Below are positions 1-57,866 of a stretch of DNA of 64,000 nt, in pieces. Origin of the DNA: Nocardia miyunensis NBRC 108239 (GTDB lineage: Bacteria > Actinomycetota > Actinomycetes > Mycobacteriales > Mycobacteriaceae); assembly GCF_001613065.1 (NCBI RefSeq), contig NZ_BDBQ01000051.1, positions 1 through 64,000 on the forward strand, written 5' to 3'. The notes below the pieces were generated by a model, which was not told where the DNA came from, did not search any database, and worked only from the letters and a program-made list of their open reading frames with translations. A program made the translations under genes and the position numbers. The stretch's first letter is position 1, and the number at the start of each line of letters is the position of its first letter.

Positions 1-829
1 CCGCCCGTCCTTCCGCCCGTCCTGCTGCGCGTCCTTCGGCGCGGAGCATGTCGCCGGTTGTCATGGTGGCCTCCTGGGCTGCGGGTCCGAGTAGGTCGAT
101 GATGGGTTTTATCTGGGTGAACGGGGTGTCGGCAACTTTAATTATGTAGGTCAGGACGGCGTGGAGGTCGTGGTTGCCGTGGGGGCCCTGGAACATTGTG
201 GCCAGGGTGGGCAGCAAGGTCCAGAGTGTGTCGGTGAGGTGGGGGTTGCCGGGGGCGGCTTTCTGGAGGACGAGCATTGTGCGGATCACGGGGGTGAGTG
301 GGCGGTGGAGCAGGGTCGGCAGGTCGACGGCGGTGAGGTCGTCGACCTGGTAGCGGAAATGGGGGAGGGAATCGCCCAGGGCGTCCGGGTCGGGGCCGGT
401 ATCCAGCAGGGCCGCGATGTCCAGGGGAGCATCCCAGCGCTCGTTGGTGCGGGACGCGTAGACGACCAGCGGGATCACCACGGGTAGGCGCTTGGACTTG
501 GGATGGGTTCGGAGGTGGTGATTCCAGATGTTGATCGTGTACTCGAGCATTCGCAGGGCCATCAAGTCGTCCACTCCGCTCTGGTGTTCGACCAGGACGT
601 AGATGTAGCCGTCGTGGCCGTCGATGCGGGCGTGGAAGAGGATGTCGCTGCGGCGGTCGCGCAGTTCGACGGAGACGAAACTGTCCTTGCAGACTCGCAG
701 TGTGTTCCAATCCACCACTGCGACAACCTCTTTCGGCAGCACCGCGCGCAGCTCGGACGCGGCTTCGGCGGCGCGGGTGAAGACGTGCCGGAAGAAGGCG
801 TCGTGTGGATTCGACGGAATGGTCCCCAT
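1..829 (-). CDS. Rpn-family recombination-promoting nuclease / putative transposase (partial, runs off left edge)
   Basis: The reverse strand is open from an ATG at 829 to the window edge (276 codons seen, no stop). The N-terminus (MGTIPSNPHDAFFRHVF), the segment VELRDRRSDILFHARI and the EHQSG motif followed by a MALRMLEY stretch are the hallmarks of the Rpn/PF04754 family, PD-(D/E)XK-fold nucleases once annotated as transposases. The Asp in RSDILF and the Glu-Gln in EHQS are the expected metal-site residues. The visible C-terminus enters a GRA-AGRA-EGRA-EG repeat, the usual variable tail of this family. Known members cut DNA and promote RecA-independent recombination; some act in phage defence. 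It is divergent from cobM. The 3' end is outside the window, so I cannot say whether it is intact. Family assignment is secure, biological role is not. Confidence 0.85.
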   Translation of the reverse strand, partial: MGTIPSNPHDAFFRHVFTRAAEAASELRAVLPKEVVAVVDWNTLRVCKDSFVSVELRDRRSDILFHARIDGHDGYIYVLVEHQSGVDDLMALRMLEYTINIWNHHLRTHPKSKRLPVVIPLVVYASRTNERWDAPLDIAALLDTGPDPDALGDSLPHFRYQVDDLTAVDLPTLLHRPLTPVIRTMLVLQKAAPGNPHLTDTLWTLLPTLATMFQGPHGNHDLHAVLTYIIKVADTPFTQIKPIIDLLGPAAQEATMTTGDMLRAEGRAAGRAEGRA

Positions 830-837
830 GGGGCGCA

Positions 838-843
838 AAGGTA
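838..843 (-). promoter_or_regulatory. Candidate -10 box of the Rpn gene
   Basis: On the minus strand TACCTT lies 8 nt before the ATG at 829 and fits TANNNT, which would give a leaderless or nearly leaderless transcript. No clear -35 box is seen. The 860-940 stretch just upstream is unusually AT-rich for this window. This is inference from spacing only. Confidence 0.3.
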
Positions 844-1049
844 GTCGGTGATTCGGCGGATGACGAACTTTGGTAAATATCGAAAAGAGTTGTGTAAGAA
901 GGTATTTGGGGATTTTGAAGTATGACGAAAGCAGTCGCGGTCAGGGTGGTCCGTTTCAGAGTGATCTCGCCGGGAACGGGTGCGTCAGCAGGGGCGGTGG
1001 CTCAGGTGTGACGTTGCACATCCAGCAGGGCTGTGCGGGTCCGTGGCTG

Positions 1050-1079
1050 TTCGACCCGATGTCGCGGTCCGCCTACACT
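1050..1079 (+). promoter_or_regulatory. Candidate leaderless promoter of cobM
   Basis: TTCGAC at 1050-1055 (possible -35) is separated by 18 nt from TACACT at 1074-1079 (TANNNT -10). The -10 box ends 7 nt before the ATG at 1087, so transcription would start at or next to the A of the start codon. There is no Shine-Dalgarno sequence in the gap, which agrees with leaderless initiation. Confidence 0.5.
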
Positions 1080-1086
1080 CGCCCGC

Positions 1087-1890
1087 ATGACCGTGCACTT
1101 CATCGGGGCGGGACCCGGGGCCGCTGATCTGCTGACGCTGCGTGCGGTGCGGTTGATCCGGGAGTCGCCGGTCTGTCTGTACGCGGGGACGTATCTGGAT
1201 CCGGAGGTGCTGGCGCAGTGCTCGCCGGAGGCCGAACTGGTGGATACGCAGGGGCTGGACCTGGATCAGATCATCGAGCACTGTGCTCGGGCCGATGCCG
1301 CGGGGCGGGATGTGGCGCGGCTGTGCTCGGGGGATCCGTCGTTGTATTCCGCGCTCACCGAGCAGACCCGGCGCTTGGATGCGCTCGGAATCGCCTGGGA
1401 CGTGACGCCGGGAGTGCCCGCGTACGCCGCGGCGGCCGCGGTGCTGGGGGCCGAGTTGACCGTTCCGGAACTGGTGCAGTCGGTGGTGCTCACCCGGACG
1501 CAGGCGCGCTCGACCGCCATGCCCGAATCCGAGGCGCTGGCCGGTTTCGCGCGCACCCGCGCCACACTGGTGCTGCATCTGGCGATCACCCGGATCGGCC
1601 CGATCGCAGCGGAGTTGGTCGCCGAATACGGTGCGGACTGTCCGGTGGCGGTGATCTATCGCGCGAGTCAGCCCGAACAGCTGGTTCTGCGCGGCACTTT
1701 GGCCGATATCGCCGACCGGGTCGCCGCGGCGGGGCTGCGGCAGGCCGCGGTGATCCTGGTCGGCGGTGCGGTGGGTGTCCCCGCGGAGTGCGCGCGATCG
1801 CATCTGTACGACCCCGCCCGGGAGCGGAGTCGATCGTCGCAGGTCGCCTCGCACTCGAATGAGCCGATGGACAGTGCGGTGCGGTGGTGA
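1087..1890 (+). CDS. cobM: Precorrin-4 C(11)-methyltransferase CobM
   Basis: A 267-residue SAM-dependent uroporphyrin-III/precorrin methyltransferase. The N-terminus MTVHFIGAGPGAADLLTLRA carries the GxGxG SAM loop, and the central segments DVARLCSGDPSLYSALTEQ and VTPGVPAYAAAAAVLG are the characteristic cobM/cbiF motifs. It methylates C-11 of precorrin-4 in the cytosol during cobalamin synthesis. The frame is open upstream to 1033, but the ATG at 1087 starts directly at the conserved beta-strand and has a leaderless-type promoter 7 nt away, so I chose it. The tail after about residue 235 (PAECARSHLYDPARERSRSS) is variable, as usual. No other cob gene is adjacent; cobF lies near the right end, past the NRPS. 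Confidence is high. Confidence 0.93.
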   Translation: MTVHFIGAGPGAADLLTLRAVRLIRESPVCLYAGTYLDPEVLAQCSPEAELVDTQGLDLDQIIEHCARADAAGRDVARLCSGDPSLYSALTEQTRRLDALGIAWDVTPGVPAYAAAAAVLGAELTVPELVQSVVLTRTQARSTAMPESEALAGFARTRATLVLHLAITRIGPIAAELVAEYGADCPVAVIYRASQPEQLVLRGTLADIADRVAAAGLRQAAVILVGGAVGVPAECARSHLYDPARERSRSSQVASHSNEPMDSAVRW

Positions 1891-2287
1891 ATCATCGGCT
1901 GCGTCACAGACGGCCGAGTCCGGCGGCAGTGCTGCGGAATCGTGAGCGCTACCATCTTCCAACGGGAGTCGGCGTGGGGACGAACACCATGAGCTGATCT
2001 GATGTGTTGTTGCTATGAACCTTTTTGGTCCTACACGGGATACGGACGGTAGATTGGTTCGGTGTTCATCAGTGAGGTTCGACGGAGGGCCGTGCCGTGG
2101 CCGGCGAGCGTGGTCGGGTCCATGTAACAAGATCGGCCCGAGCGACGGATAACTCCTTTGAACACGTATGTCTGATTGAGATTCGAAGTGAGCCCCGACC
2201 GCTGGACGCCATGCTGGGACAGATGTGCGTTCGCGTCGGTGTGCCATTGGGGAGCACTGCAGGGTGTTCCGGAAGTGAGGTTGCGGG
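1891..2287 (+). other. Intergenic leader region of the giant NRPS gene
   Basis: No convincing gene is present in these 397 bases. Around 1985-2060 the DNA is richer in A and T than its surroundings. A TTGGTC at 2025-2030 and a TAGATT at 2050-2055 could be -35 and -10 boxes with a long 19-nt spacer; transcription would begin near 2062 and leave an untranslated leader of about 225 nt. A second weaker TANNNT (TACCAT) is at 1950-1955. I see no riboswitch consensus and no obvious operator palindrome. The promoter call is low confidence; the absence of a gene is more secure. Confidence 0.35.
2271..2280 (+). promoter_or_regulatory. Shine-Dalgarno sequence deciding the TTG start of the NRPS
   Basis: GGAAGTGAGG ends 7 nt before the TTG at 2288. 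An in-frame stop (TGA at 2276-2278) lies inside this box, so no start further upstream is possible, and the first condensation-domain motif begins only about 25 codons after the TTG. Together this makes the TTG at 2288 the best start. Confidence 0.6.
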
Positions 2288-52744
<50,457 letters not shown>

Positions 52745-52752
52745 CCCGCCCG

Positions 52753-52786
52753 GGTGAAGAGTGCCGCACATCCGGCACTCTTCACC
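52753..52786 (+). terminator. Strong hairpin terminator after the NRPS
   Basis: GGTGAAGAGTGCCG (52753-52766) and CGGCACTCTTCACC (52773-52786) form a perfect 14-bp stem with a 6-nt CACATC loop, beginning 9 nt after the NRPS stop. No T-run follows, which is usual for high-GC actinobacterial terminators. It should separate the NRPS transcript from the genes downstream. Confidence 0.8.
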
Positions 52787-52801
52787 GGCGGAGCCTGTCG
52801 G

Positions 52802-53098
52802 GGATTGCCTGCCGCGCAGGTTGTCCTAGCCGTCGAGGTTGTCTCGACCTCGACGACGATGCAGGACCGCATGGTCAAACCGCTCATGTATGCGGAGGCC
52901 GGAATCCCGAACTACTGGGGTATCGAGATCAACTCGTTCAAAGGCCGCCTCCCCGGTGAGGGATTGCCGGTCCTGTTCGCGTACATTCGCGGCGACGACG
53001 GCGAGTACCAGCTCACCCACCGCGTGGCCGCCGGGACGGCGGCAACTCTGCACTCGCCGTTCGAATTCACCGTGGATCCGGCAACGCTCATGCGCTGA
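52802..53098 (+). pseudogene. C-terminal remnant of a Uma2-family (DUF820) nuclease
   Basis: The stretch VVLAVEVVSTSTTMQDRMVKP followed by MYAEAGIPNYWGIEI matches the second half of Uma2 PD-(D/E)XK proteins (VVEVVSPxS, DRxxKPxxYAxAGIPxYW). The Glu of VEVVS and the Lys of VKP are visible, but the N-terminal half and the usual Pro-Asp before the strand are missing. About 95 residues remain of a family norm near 190. The open frame upstream only extends into the terminator hairpin, and no start codon with a ribosome site is present. I read it as a truncated, non-functional gene left by a rearrangement next to the NRPS end. Confidence 0.75.
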
Positions 53099-53472
53099 CT
53101 TCTCACGGGTGTCCGCGCGGTGACGTCGACGTCCGGACACGGAGCATCCGGTGTCGTGATCGAGCGTCGGATATGTCCTGGATGCTCGACTGCGGGCAAG
53201 CGGCAGAGTGCGCCGCAACCGGCCGTGCGATCGGCCGTTCGGGGGATCCGGGCTCGAATGTCGCGGTATTCGTTGTTTGGCGGTGGGTTCCGGTTCGAAT
53301 CATGATCAACGGGTACTCGGGTTGGGATGCGGTGTAGCTCGGGGATACAGGTAGTGCGGTACTGCGGATTTCCGCGGGGGATCGGCGGATCGTGGGATGG
53401 GACGGATCGTCCGTCGGGTCGCGACAGTGCATGCGGGCCTGTGCTGCGGCCAGCGAAATAGGGAAACAGACG
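53099..53472. other. Intergenic stretch without a supported gene
   Basis: Between the two gene remnants I see no frame with recognisable protein features, no tRNA and no strong hairpin. The frame of the downstream haloperoxidase-like remnant is open from an ATG at 53,392, but the family similarity begins only at about 53,473. Confidence 0.5.
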
Positions 53473-53844
53473 GTGGATCAGATCCTGTACTGGAACGATC
53501 AGGTGCTCGGGATGGACGAGCCGGAGCACGTCGATGTCGGAGGGATGGCCCGTGCGCTCGCGATGACTCATCTGGCCATGTACGAGGCGTATCGCAGTAT
53601 CGCCTCGGTCCCGTATCGCAGCTATCTGGCCGAACCGCCGGTTCCGGAGCCGGAGGCTGCGCCCGAGACGGCCATGGCGGTCGCCGCGCACACGGTCCTG
53701 ACCGCGTTGTATCCGCAGTGGACCGCCCGGCTGGACAATGCCCTGTGCCGAAGCGGCCTGAACGGTCCGGGCCGCACCGGCGGCGCGGCGCACGGCCTGG
53801 CGGTCGCCCACGCGGTGCTCGCCGTCGGCGGGTCGGATCGGTGA
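53473..53844 (+). pseudogene. N-terminal fragment of a vanadium-dependent haloperoxidase-like protein
   Basis: From the GTG at 53,473 (AGGGAA 8 nt upstream) the product begins VDQILYWNDQVL and continues GGMARALAMTHLAMYEAYRSI, the N-terminal helices of vanadium haloperoxidase/PAP2-type proteins (xILxWNxxxL, RALAMxHLAMYDAY). The frame stops after about 123 residues; the catalytic PAP2-like domain with its vanadate-binding Arg and His residues is missing, and no continuation exists in another frame before the MFS gene. Family members are usually 400-600 residues. A functional haloperoxidase is therefore excluded. A GTG or ATG start and a ribosome site mean it may still be expressed as a small protein. 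Confidence 0.65.
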
Positions 53845-53881
53845 TCTCGGCAGTGCCAGACAATTTCTAGCAAACGAGCCG

Positions 53882-53887
53882 TAAACT
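53882..53887 (+). promoter_or_regulatory. Candidate -10 box of the MFS gene
   Basis: TAAACT fits TANNNT and would start a transcript near 53,894, giving a leader of about 33 nt that contains the GGGAG ribosome site 7 nt before the ATG at 53,927. A possible -35 (CAGACA, 53,857-53,862) has a long 19-nt spacer. Confidence 0.4.
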
Positions 53888-53926
53888 GAGGCTTCCACTG
53901 TTGTCGAACGACGGCGGGAGCGGCGC

Positions 53927-55789
53927 ATGACGGACACCGAGGTCGGATCGGAACCGCTACGTGGCAGGACGCGCTGGATTGCGCTCGGGGTGCTCGCGCT
54001 GGCGGCGGGCACCCTGGTCTTCGATGCCACCATCGTCGGGGTGTCGCTGCCCGCGGTCATCGCCGCCACCGGACTCGGGTTCGCCGCGGCGCAGTGGATA
54101 CTGAGCGCCTATTCGGTGGTCTTCGCGGCACTGCTGATCACCGCCGGGCGAGTGGGCGACCGGGTGGGGATGCGCACACTCATGGCTATCGGTGTGGTGC
54201 TGGTCGTCGCGGGCAGTCTGCTCGCCGCGGCCGCCCATCATCCGGACCTGCTGATCTGGGGCCGAATCGTGCAGGGCGCGGGGGCGGCGTGTATTCCGGC
54301 GGGGGTGTTCAGCGCCATCGACGCGGTGTTCCGCGGCCGCGACCGGACCCTCGCGCATACCGCCGGCGGCGTGGCGCTCGGTGTCGTCGCGGTGCTCGGG
54401 GCGCTGCTGGGCGGCTGGCTGACCACCTCGTTCACCTGGCCGTGGATCTTTCTGCTGAACGTGCCGATCGGCGCGGTGCTGCTGGCGGGCATCCTCGCCG
54501 TGGTTCCCGAGGTCCGCACCGCGGAACGCGGCCTGGACGTGGACGGATTCCTGCTCGGCGCAGCGGGTTTCGCGGTAGTCGTCTTCGCGCTGATCGAGGG
54601 GGCCGCCTACGGCTGGGGGCGGCCGCTGCGGACGTTCGAGGTGTTCGGACTGCACTGGTCGGCGCGTGCGTCGGCCTCGCCCGGCCCGGTGCTGCTGGTG
54701 CTCGGACTCGTGCTGCTGGCGCTGTTCCTGCTCTGGGAGCATCATCGTGGTCAGGTGAATCGGCCTGCGCTGCTGGATCTTTCGCTGTTCGTTGCACCGG
54801 CGTTCCGGTGGGGTGCGGCGGCCTCGTTCGCGAGCGCGCTCACCGTCTTCGGTCTGCTGTTCGTACTGCCGCTGTATCTGGTCGACGTGCTGGGCTTGTC
54901 CACGCTGCGCAGCGGCCTGGTCATCGCGCTGGCCGCGCTGGGGACGCTGCTGGGCGCTCTCGTCGCCCGAGGTCCGGTGGCCGAACTGGGGCGGGTGCGG
55001 ATCGTGCGCCTGGGCCTGGCGATTCAGACTGTCGCCATCGCGCTGACCGCGCTGTGCATCACTGCCGACATCTCGCCCTGGTGGGTCGCGGTCCTGCTGG
55101 TCTGCTACGGCGTCGGCCTGGGCCTGACCTGCGCACATCTCACCGCGGTCACCCTCGCCGGAACCCCGCGTGCAGCCGCCGGACGCGCCCGCGCCAGCCA
55201 GGCCACGCTGGGCGGTTTCGGCGCTTCCCTGGGCGTGGCGATCCTCGGCGGCGCGTTGTCCCTCTCGATCGGGCACGCGCTGCCCGATCGCCTCTCCGCG
55301 ATCCACGGCCTGCCGCCTCGTACGGCCCGTGAGGTCACCATCGCCACGCACGACTCGGCCGGTGGCGCGATCGCCGCCCTGCGCGCCCACCACGCCGACA
55401 CCGCCGTCGTCGACGCTCTCGCCCGCGGTTTCACCGACGCCACCCGAGCCGCCCTGCTGGTCGCCGCGGTGATCCTGCTGCTGGGCTTGTTCGCCGCCAC
55501 CCGCCTCCCGGGAAGTGCGGGAATGCCCAGGCGCACAGTTCCGACCACTGGAGTCCCGGGCGATGCCGCCGATGTCGAGCGGGCCTCGGGGAGTGCGTCG
55601 GAAGCCGGAGGGAGTTCGGGAGCTGTCGCGGGGCCATCGGACGGTGCGGCCGACAGCGGAGCGAGTCCGGATGGTGCCGAAGTGGCGTCGAGCAGGCCGG
55701 CCGGAACGCCGTCCGATGGGACCGATGGCGAGGACGCGGGTGAGGCACCCGGTGAGCCCCGGGGCGATGCTTCCGGCAGCACGGGATGA
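53927..55789 (+). CDS. MFS drug:H+ antiporter-type exporter (DHA2 family)
   Basis: A 620-residue inner-membrane transporter. The first helix ends in FDATIVGVSLP, the DHA2 signature around TM1, and GRVGDRVGMR is MFS motif A between TM2 and TM3. About 14 hydrophobic segments span residues 15-525, as in EmrB/QacA-type efflux pumps. The last 95 residues are a cytoplasmic Ser/Ala/Gly/Glu/Asp-rich low-complexity tail not typical of the family. Start: ATG with GGGAG 7 nt upstream. It follows the NRPS on the same strand after a terminator and two gene remnants, and is the only transporter here, so export of the NRPS peptide is the natural guess. Substrate prediction is inference; general drug or dye efflux is equally possible. 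Confidence 0.87.
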   Translation: MTDTEVGSEPLRGRTRWIALGVLALAAGTLVFDATIVGVSLPAVIAATGLGFAAAQWILSAYSVVFAALLITAGRVGDRVGMRTLMAIGVVLVVAGSLLAAAAHHPDLLIWGRIVQGAGAACIPAGVFSAIDAVFRGRDRTLAHTAGGVALGVVAVLGALLGGWLTTSFTWPWIFLLNVPIGAVLLAGILAVVPEVRTAERGLDVDGFLLGAAGFAVVVFALIEGAAYGWGRPLRTFEVFGLHWSARASASPGPVLLVLGLVLLALFLLWEHHRGQVNRPALLDLSLFVAPAFRWGAAASFASALTVFGLLFVLPLYLVDVLGLSTLRSGLVIALAALGTLLGALVARGPVAELGRVRIVRLGLAIQTVAIALTALCITADISPWWVAVLLVCYGVGLGLTCAHLTAVTLAGTPRAAAGRARASQATLGGFGASLGVAILGGALSLSIGHALPDRLSAIHGLPPRTAREVTIATHDSAGGAIAALRAHHADTAVVDALARGFTDATRAALLVAAVILLLGLFAATRLPGSAGMPRRTVPTTGVPGDAADVERASGSASEAGGSSGAVAGPSDGAADSGASPDGAEVASSRPAGTPSDGTDGEDAGEAPGEPRGDASGSTG

Positions 55790-55861
55790 TCGCGTGATAC
55801 GGGCGTTGGCCTCGACAGCCCTACGGCCGCAACGCAATTCCCGCATCTGTGAGTAGCGGTA

Positions 55862-56260
55862 TCACCAGTCGACGAGTCCCAGTTCGTGTAGATGGCGGAA
55901 GATCAGCATCGAGCCCGGGGCGACGTGTGGCATGGCGGCGTATTCCCCGACGGTGAAATAGCGGAGTTCGGCGATTTCGCTGGTGGGCTGGGGGTTGCCG
56001 CCGAGGTCGGCGGTGAAGCAGGTCATGTGCAGGGCGGTGCCGGGTGCGTGCCCGTAAGCCTCGCATTCGAAGACGCCGAGTTCGGCATATTCGGTGACCT
56101 CGACGCCGAGTTCCTCGCGGACCTCGCGGTGCAGGGCCTGGACCGGGGTCTCGCCGGGATCGATCTTGCCGCCCGCCATGTAGAACACGTCCTTGCCCGC
56201 CGAACGTGCCTGCAGCAGACGGCGGTCGCGGACGTACGCCAGTGCCGCGGTGCGAATCAT
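55862..56260 (-). CDS. Nudix hydrolase
   Basis: The product (132 residues from ATG 56,260) contains GKIDPGETPVQALHREVREE followed by LGVEV, a complete Nudix box (GX5EX7REUXEEXGU) with all metal-binding glutamates. Such enzymes hydrolyse nucleoside diphosphates linked to another group, often as housecleaning. A GTG start three codons upstream (56,269) is also possible, but AAGGTGG stands 5 nt before the ATG at 56,260, so I prefer the latter. It converges on the MFS gene (72-bp gap) and lies 25 bp after the small membrane protein, probably in one operon. The exact substrate cannot be told. Confidence 0.88.
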   Translation of the reverse strand: MIRTAALAYVRDRRLLQARSAGKDVFYMAGGKIDPGETPVQALHREVREELGVEVTEYAELGVFECEAYGHAPGTALHMTCFTADLGGNPQPTSEIAELRYFTVGEYAAMPHVAPGSMLIFRHLHELGLVDW

Positions 56261-56285
56261 GGTGTCCACCTTCGTGTTCGGTCCG

Positions 56286-56813
56286 TCAGCGGGTGGTGGG
56301 CGGCGCGAGCTTCCAGTGTTCGTGCAGGGCGTTCGCGATCTCGGGCAGCACGGTCACCGGAACATTCTTGTGCCGCAGCATTTTCCGGATCTGCGCGACC
56401 TGTTCGCGTTTGCGGTGCTCATAGGCGTTGGATATCGGCCGCACCACCGGCGGGATGGACAGCAGGACCAGCTCGCCGTGCCGCTCGTCGCCGCCGGACA
56501 GGTCCAGCGCCAGCGCCCAGCGCGCCCGCTCGTCGAGAGTGAACCGCCCGGCCACCACCCGATCCCAGGCGATATCGCTCTCGCGCAGCGGGGTGCGCCG
56601 GGAGATCGTCCGATCGCTGAGCACCACCACATCGCGCCCGAACAGCGCGACCAACACCGCGATCCCGACGGCGATGCCCGCGAACAGTCCGGTGAACACC
56701 CGGTTCAACCCGAACGCGGCCACGATCCCCCCGCAGACCAGCGCCGTCGCCAGAACACCCAGCGTGCCGTAGATCAGCGCCCGCTGTCCGGGCACCACAC
56801 CCGCACGTACCAT
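56286..56813 (-). CDS. Small membrane protein with PH-like cytoplasmic domain
   Basis: The product is 175 residues from ATG 56,813, which has AGGAAGG about 10 nt upstream; the frame extends to 56,888 but without a better start. Two adjacent hydrophobic helices (ALIYGTLGVLATALVCGGIV and VFTGLFAGIAVGIAVLVALF) are followed by a hydrophilic domain starting DVVVLSDRTISRRTPLRESD, a layout like bacterial PH-domain membrane proteins. I do not recognise a named family and give it no function. It is transcribed toward the Nudix gene. Confidence 0.7.
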   Translation of the reverse strand: MVRAGVVPGQRALIYGTLGVLATALVCGGIVAAFGLNRVFTGLFAGIAVGIAVLVALFGRDVVVLSDRTISRRTPLRESDIAWDRVVAGRFTLDERARWALALDLSGGDERHGELVLLSIPPVVRPISNAYEHRKREQVAQIRKMLRHKNVPVTVLPEIANALHEHWKLAPPTTR

Positions 56814-57004
56814 CGCCCTCGGTCCTTCCTGCCTACCGACAGCACCGTACCGGGCATCGCGTAGCCGGGGTACCGAGGTCGGGCCCACCGGATCGTGGAC
56901 CGCGAGCTCGGAGCCCGCGGCGCCGGGATCGTGGATCGGGACCGTGGTCCGGGGAACCGCTGTTCCGGGGCTGTGGTACGGGGCCGCTGCTCGGGAACCG
57001 CGGC

Positions 57005-57805
57005 TCAGGGACGCAGCGCGACCGCGGCCTCGGCGGTGTACACCAGGAAGGTCAGGCTCTCCTGGAAGTACAGCTGCACCGTCTCCGCGTCGTGCGACAG
57101 GTAGCCGATCGAAAGATCTTGTCCCAGTTGCAGATCGAAGTCTCCGCCGCGCGTGGTCAGCACGAACGCACCGTCGATGGCCGGGGCCCAGATGATGTCG
57201 CCCTCCGGGATGAGGCGTTCGATGTGGGTGCGGATCGGATAGCCGTGATCGGAGGTCTCGCTGACCGCCGTGTACAGATCGGCGTTCAGCAGCACCGAGT
57301 ACGGCCCGTCCACACCGGCCAGCCGCAGCGCCGTGACGGCCTGCGCGATCGCCTCCGGAGCCTGCCGCGCATCGGCGGGCGGGGCGATCGGATCATTGGA
57401 GGAGGCCGCCCGGATCCCGGTGATGCCCGCGGCCGCGTATCCCTCGAAGATGGCGCGATCCTCGGCGTAGGCGATCTTGCGCGCGGCATCCTTGACCGCG
57501 TCCAGATCGGTGTCCTTCCCGCCGCGCTCGACATTGTCGAGTTCCTCGCGCGCGAGCGTGAACGGCACCCGCAGCTCCACCACCGGCGCGACCTGCCGCT
57601 GCCGCGCCACGATGCCGGCGTCCGGCGGGTCGATGACGGTGGTGCGGCCCAGTCCGACCGCGGAGAACTCGGAGCCGTGCGGGCCGGAGACGTCGACCAC
57701 GCGACGCCCCGCGACATGCCGTTTGAACGTGCGCTTGGCCTCGTCCTCGATCGCCGACCACGCCTCGGACGTGATCGGTGCGAGTTCGCGGTGCAGGTTG
57801 TTCAT
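57005..57805 (-). CDS. enc: Encapsulin shell protein (family 1)
   Basis: A 266-residue HK97-fold capsid-like protein beginning MNNLHRELAPITSEAWSAIE and containing RRVVDVSGPHG, REELDNVERG and YFQESLTFLVYTAEAAVALRP, characteristic of family-1 encapsulins (linocin M18/Cfp29 type). It self-assembles into a protein nanocompartment in the cytoplasm. GAAAGGAC lies 8 nt before the ATG. The gene sits 61 bp after the DyP peroxidase gene on the same strand, the standard cargo-shell arrangement, and the peroxidase carries the matching loading peptide. Length is normal for the family. Confidence is very high. Confidence 0.96.
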   Translation of the reverse strand: MNNLHRELAPITSEAWSAIEDEAKRTFKRHVAGRRVVDVSGPHGSEFSAVGLGRTTVIDPPDAGIVARQRQVAPVVELRVPFTLAREELDNVERGGKDTDLDAVKDAARKIAYAEDRAIFEGYAAAGITGIRAASSNDPIAPPADARQAPEAIAQAVTALRLAGVDGPYSVLLNADLYTAVSETSDHGYPIRTHIERLIPEGDIIWAPAIDGAFVLTTRGGDFDLQLGQDLSIGYLSHDAETVQLYFQESLTFLVYTAEAAVALRP

Positions 57806-57866
57806 CGCTGGAGTCCTTTCGACGTGGCCGGACTTGTGGGCCGGACCGCTCGCGTACTCGACCCGA

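Noticed and set aside
138..710. Minus-strand frame giving a Pro/Arg-rich 190-residue product
   Set aside because: It is an out-of-frame shadow of the Rpn gene, whose frame (start 829) matches a known family throughout.
52754..52801. Start of the Uma2-like frame as a real N-terminus
   Set aside because: These codons are the terminator hairpin and its flank, show no family similarity and have no ribosome site.
56814..57004. Short tandem-like repeats (GGATCGTGGA, GGGACCGTGG, GGGGAACCG) downstream of enc
   Set aside because: The units are short, degenerate and irregular. No CRISPR-like spacing or clear terminator arms longer than 5 bp.
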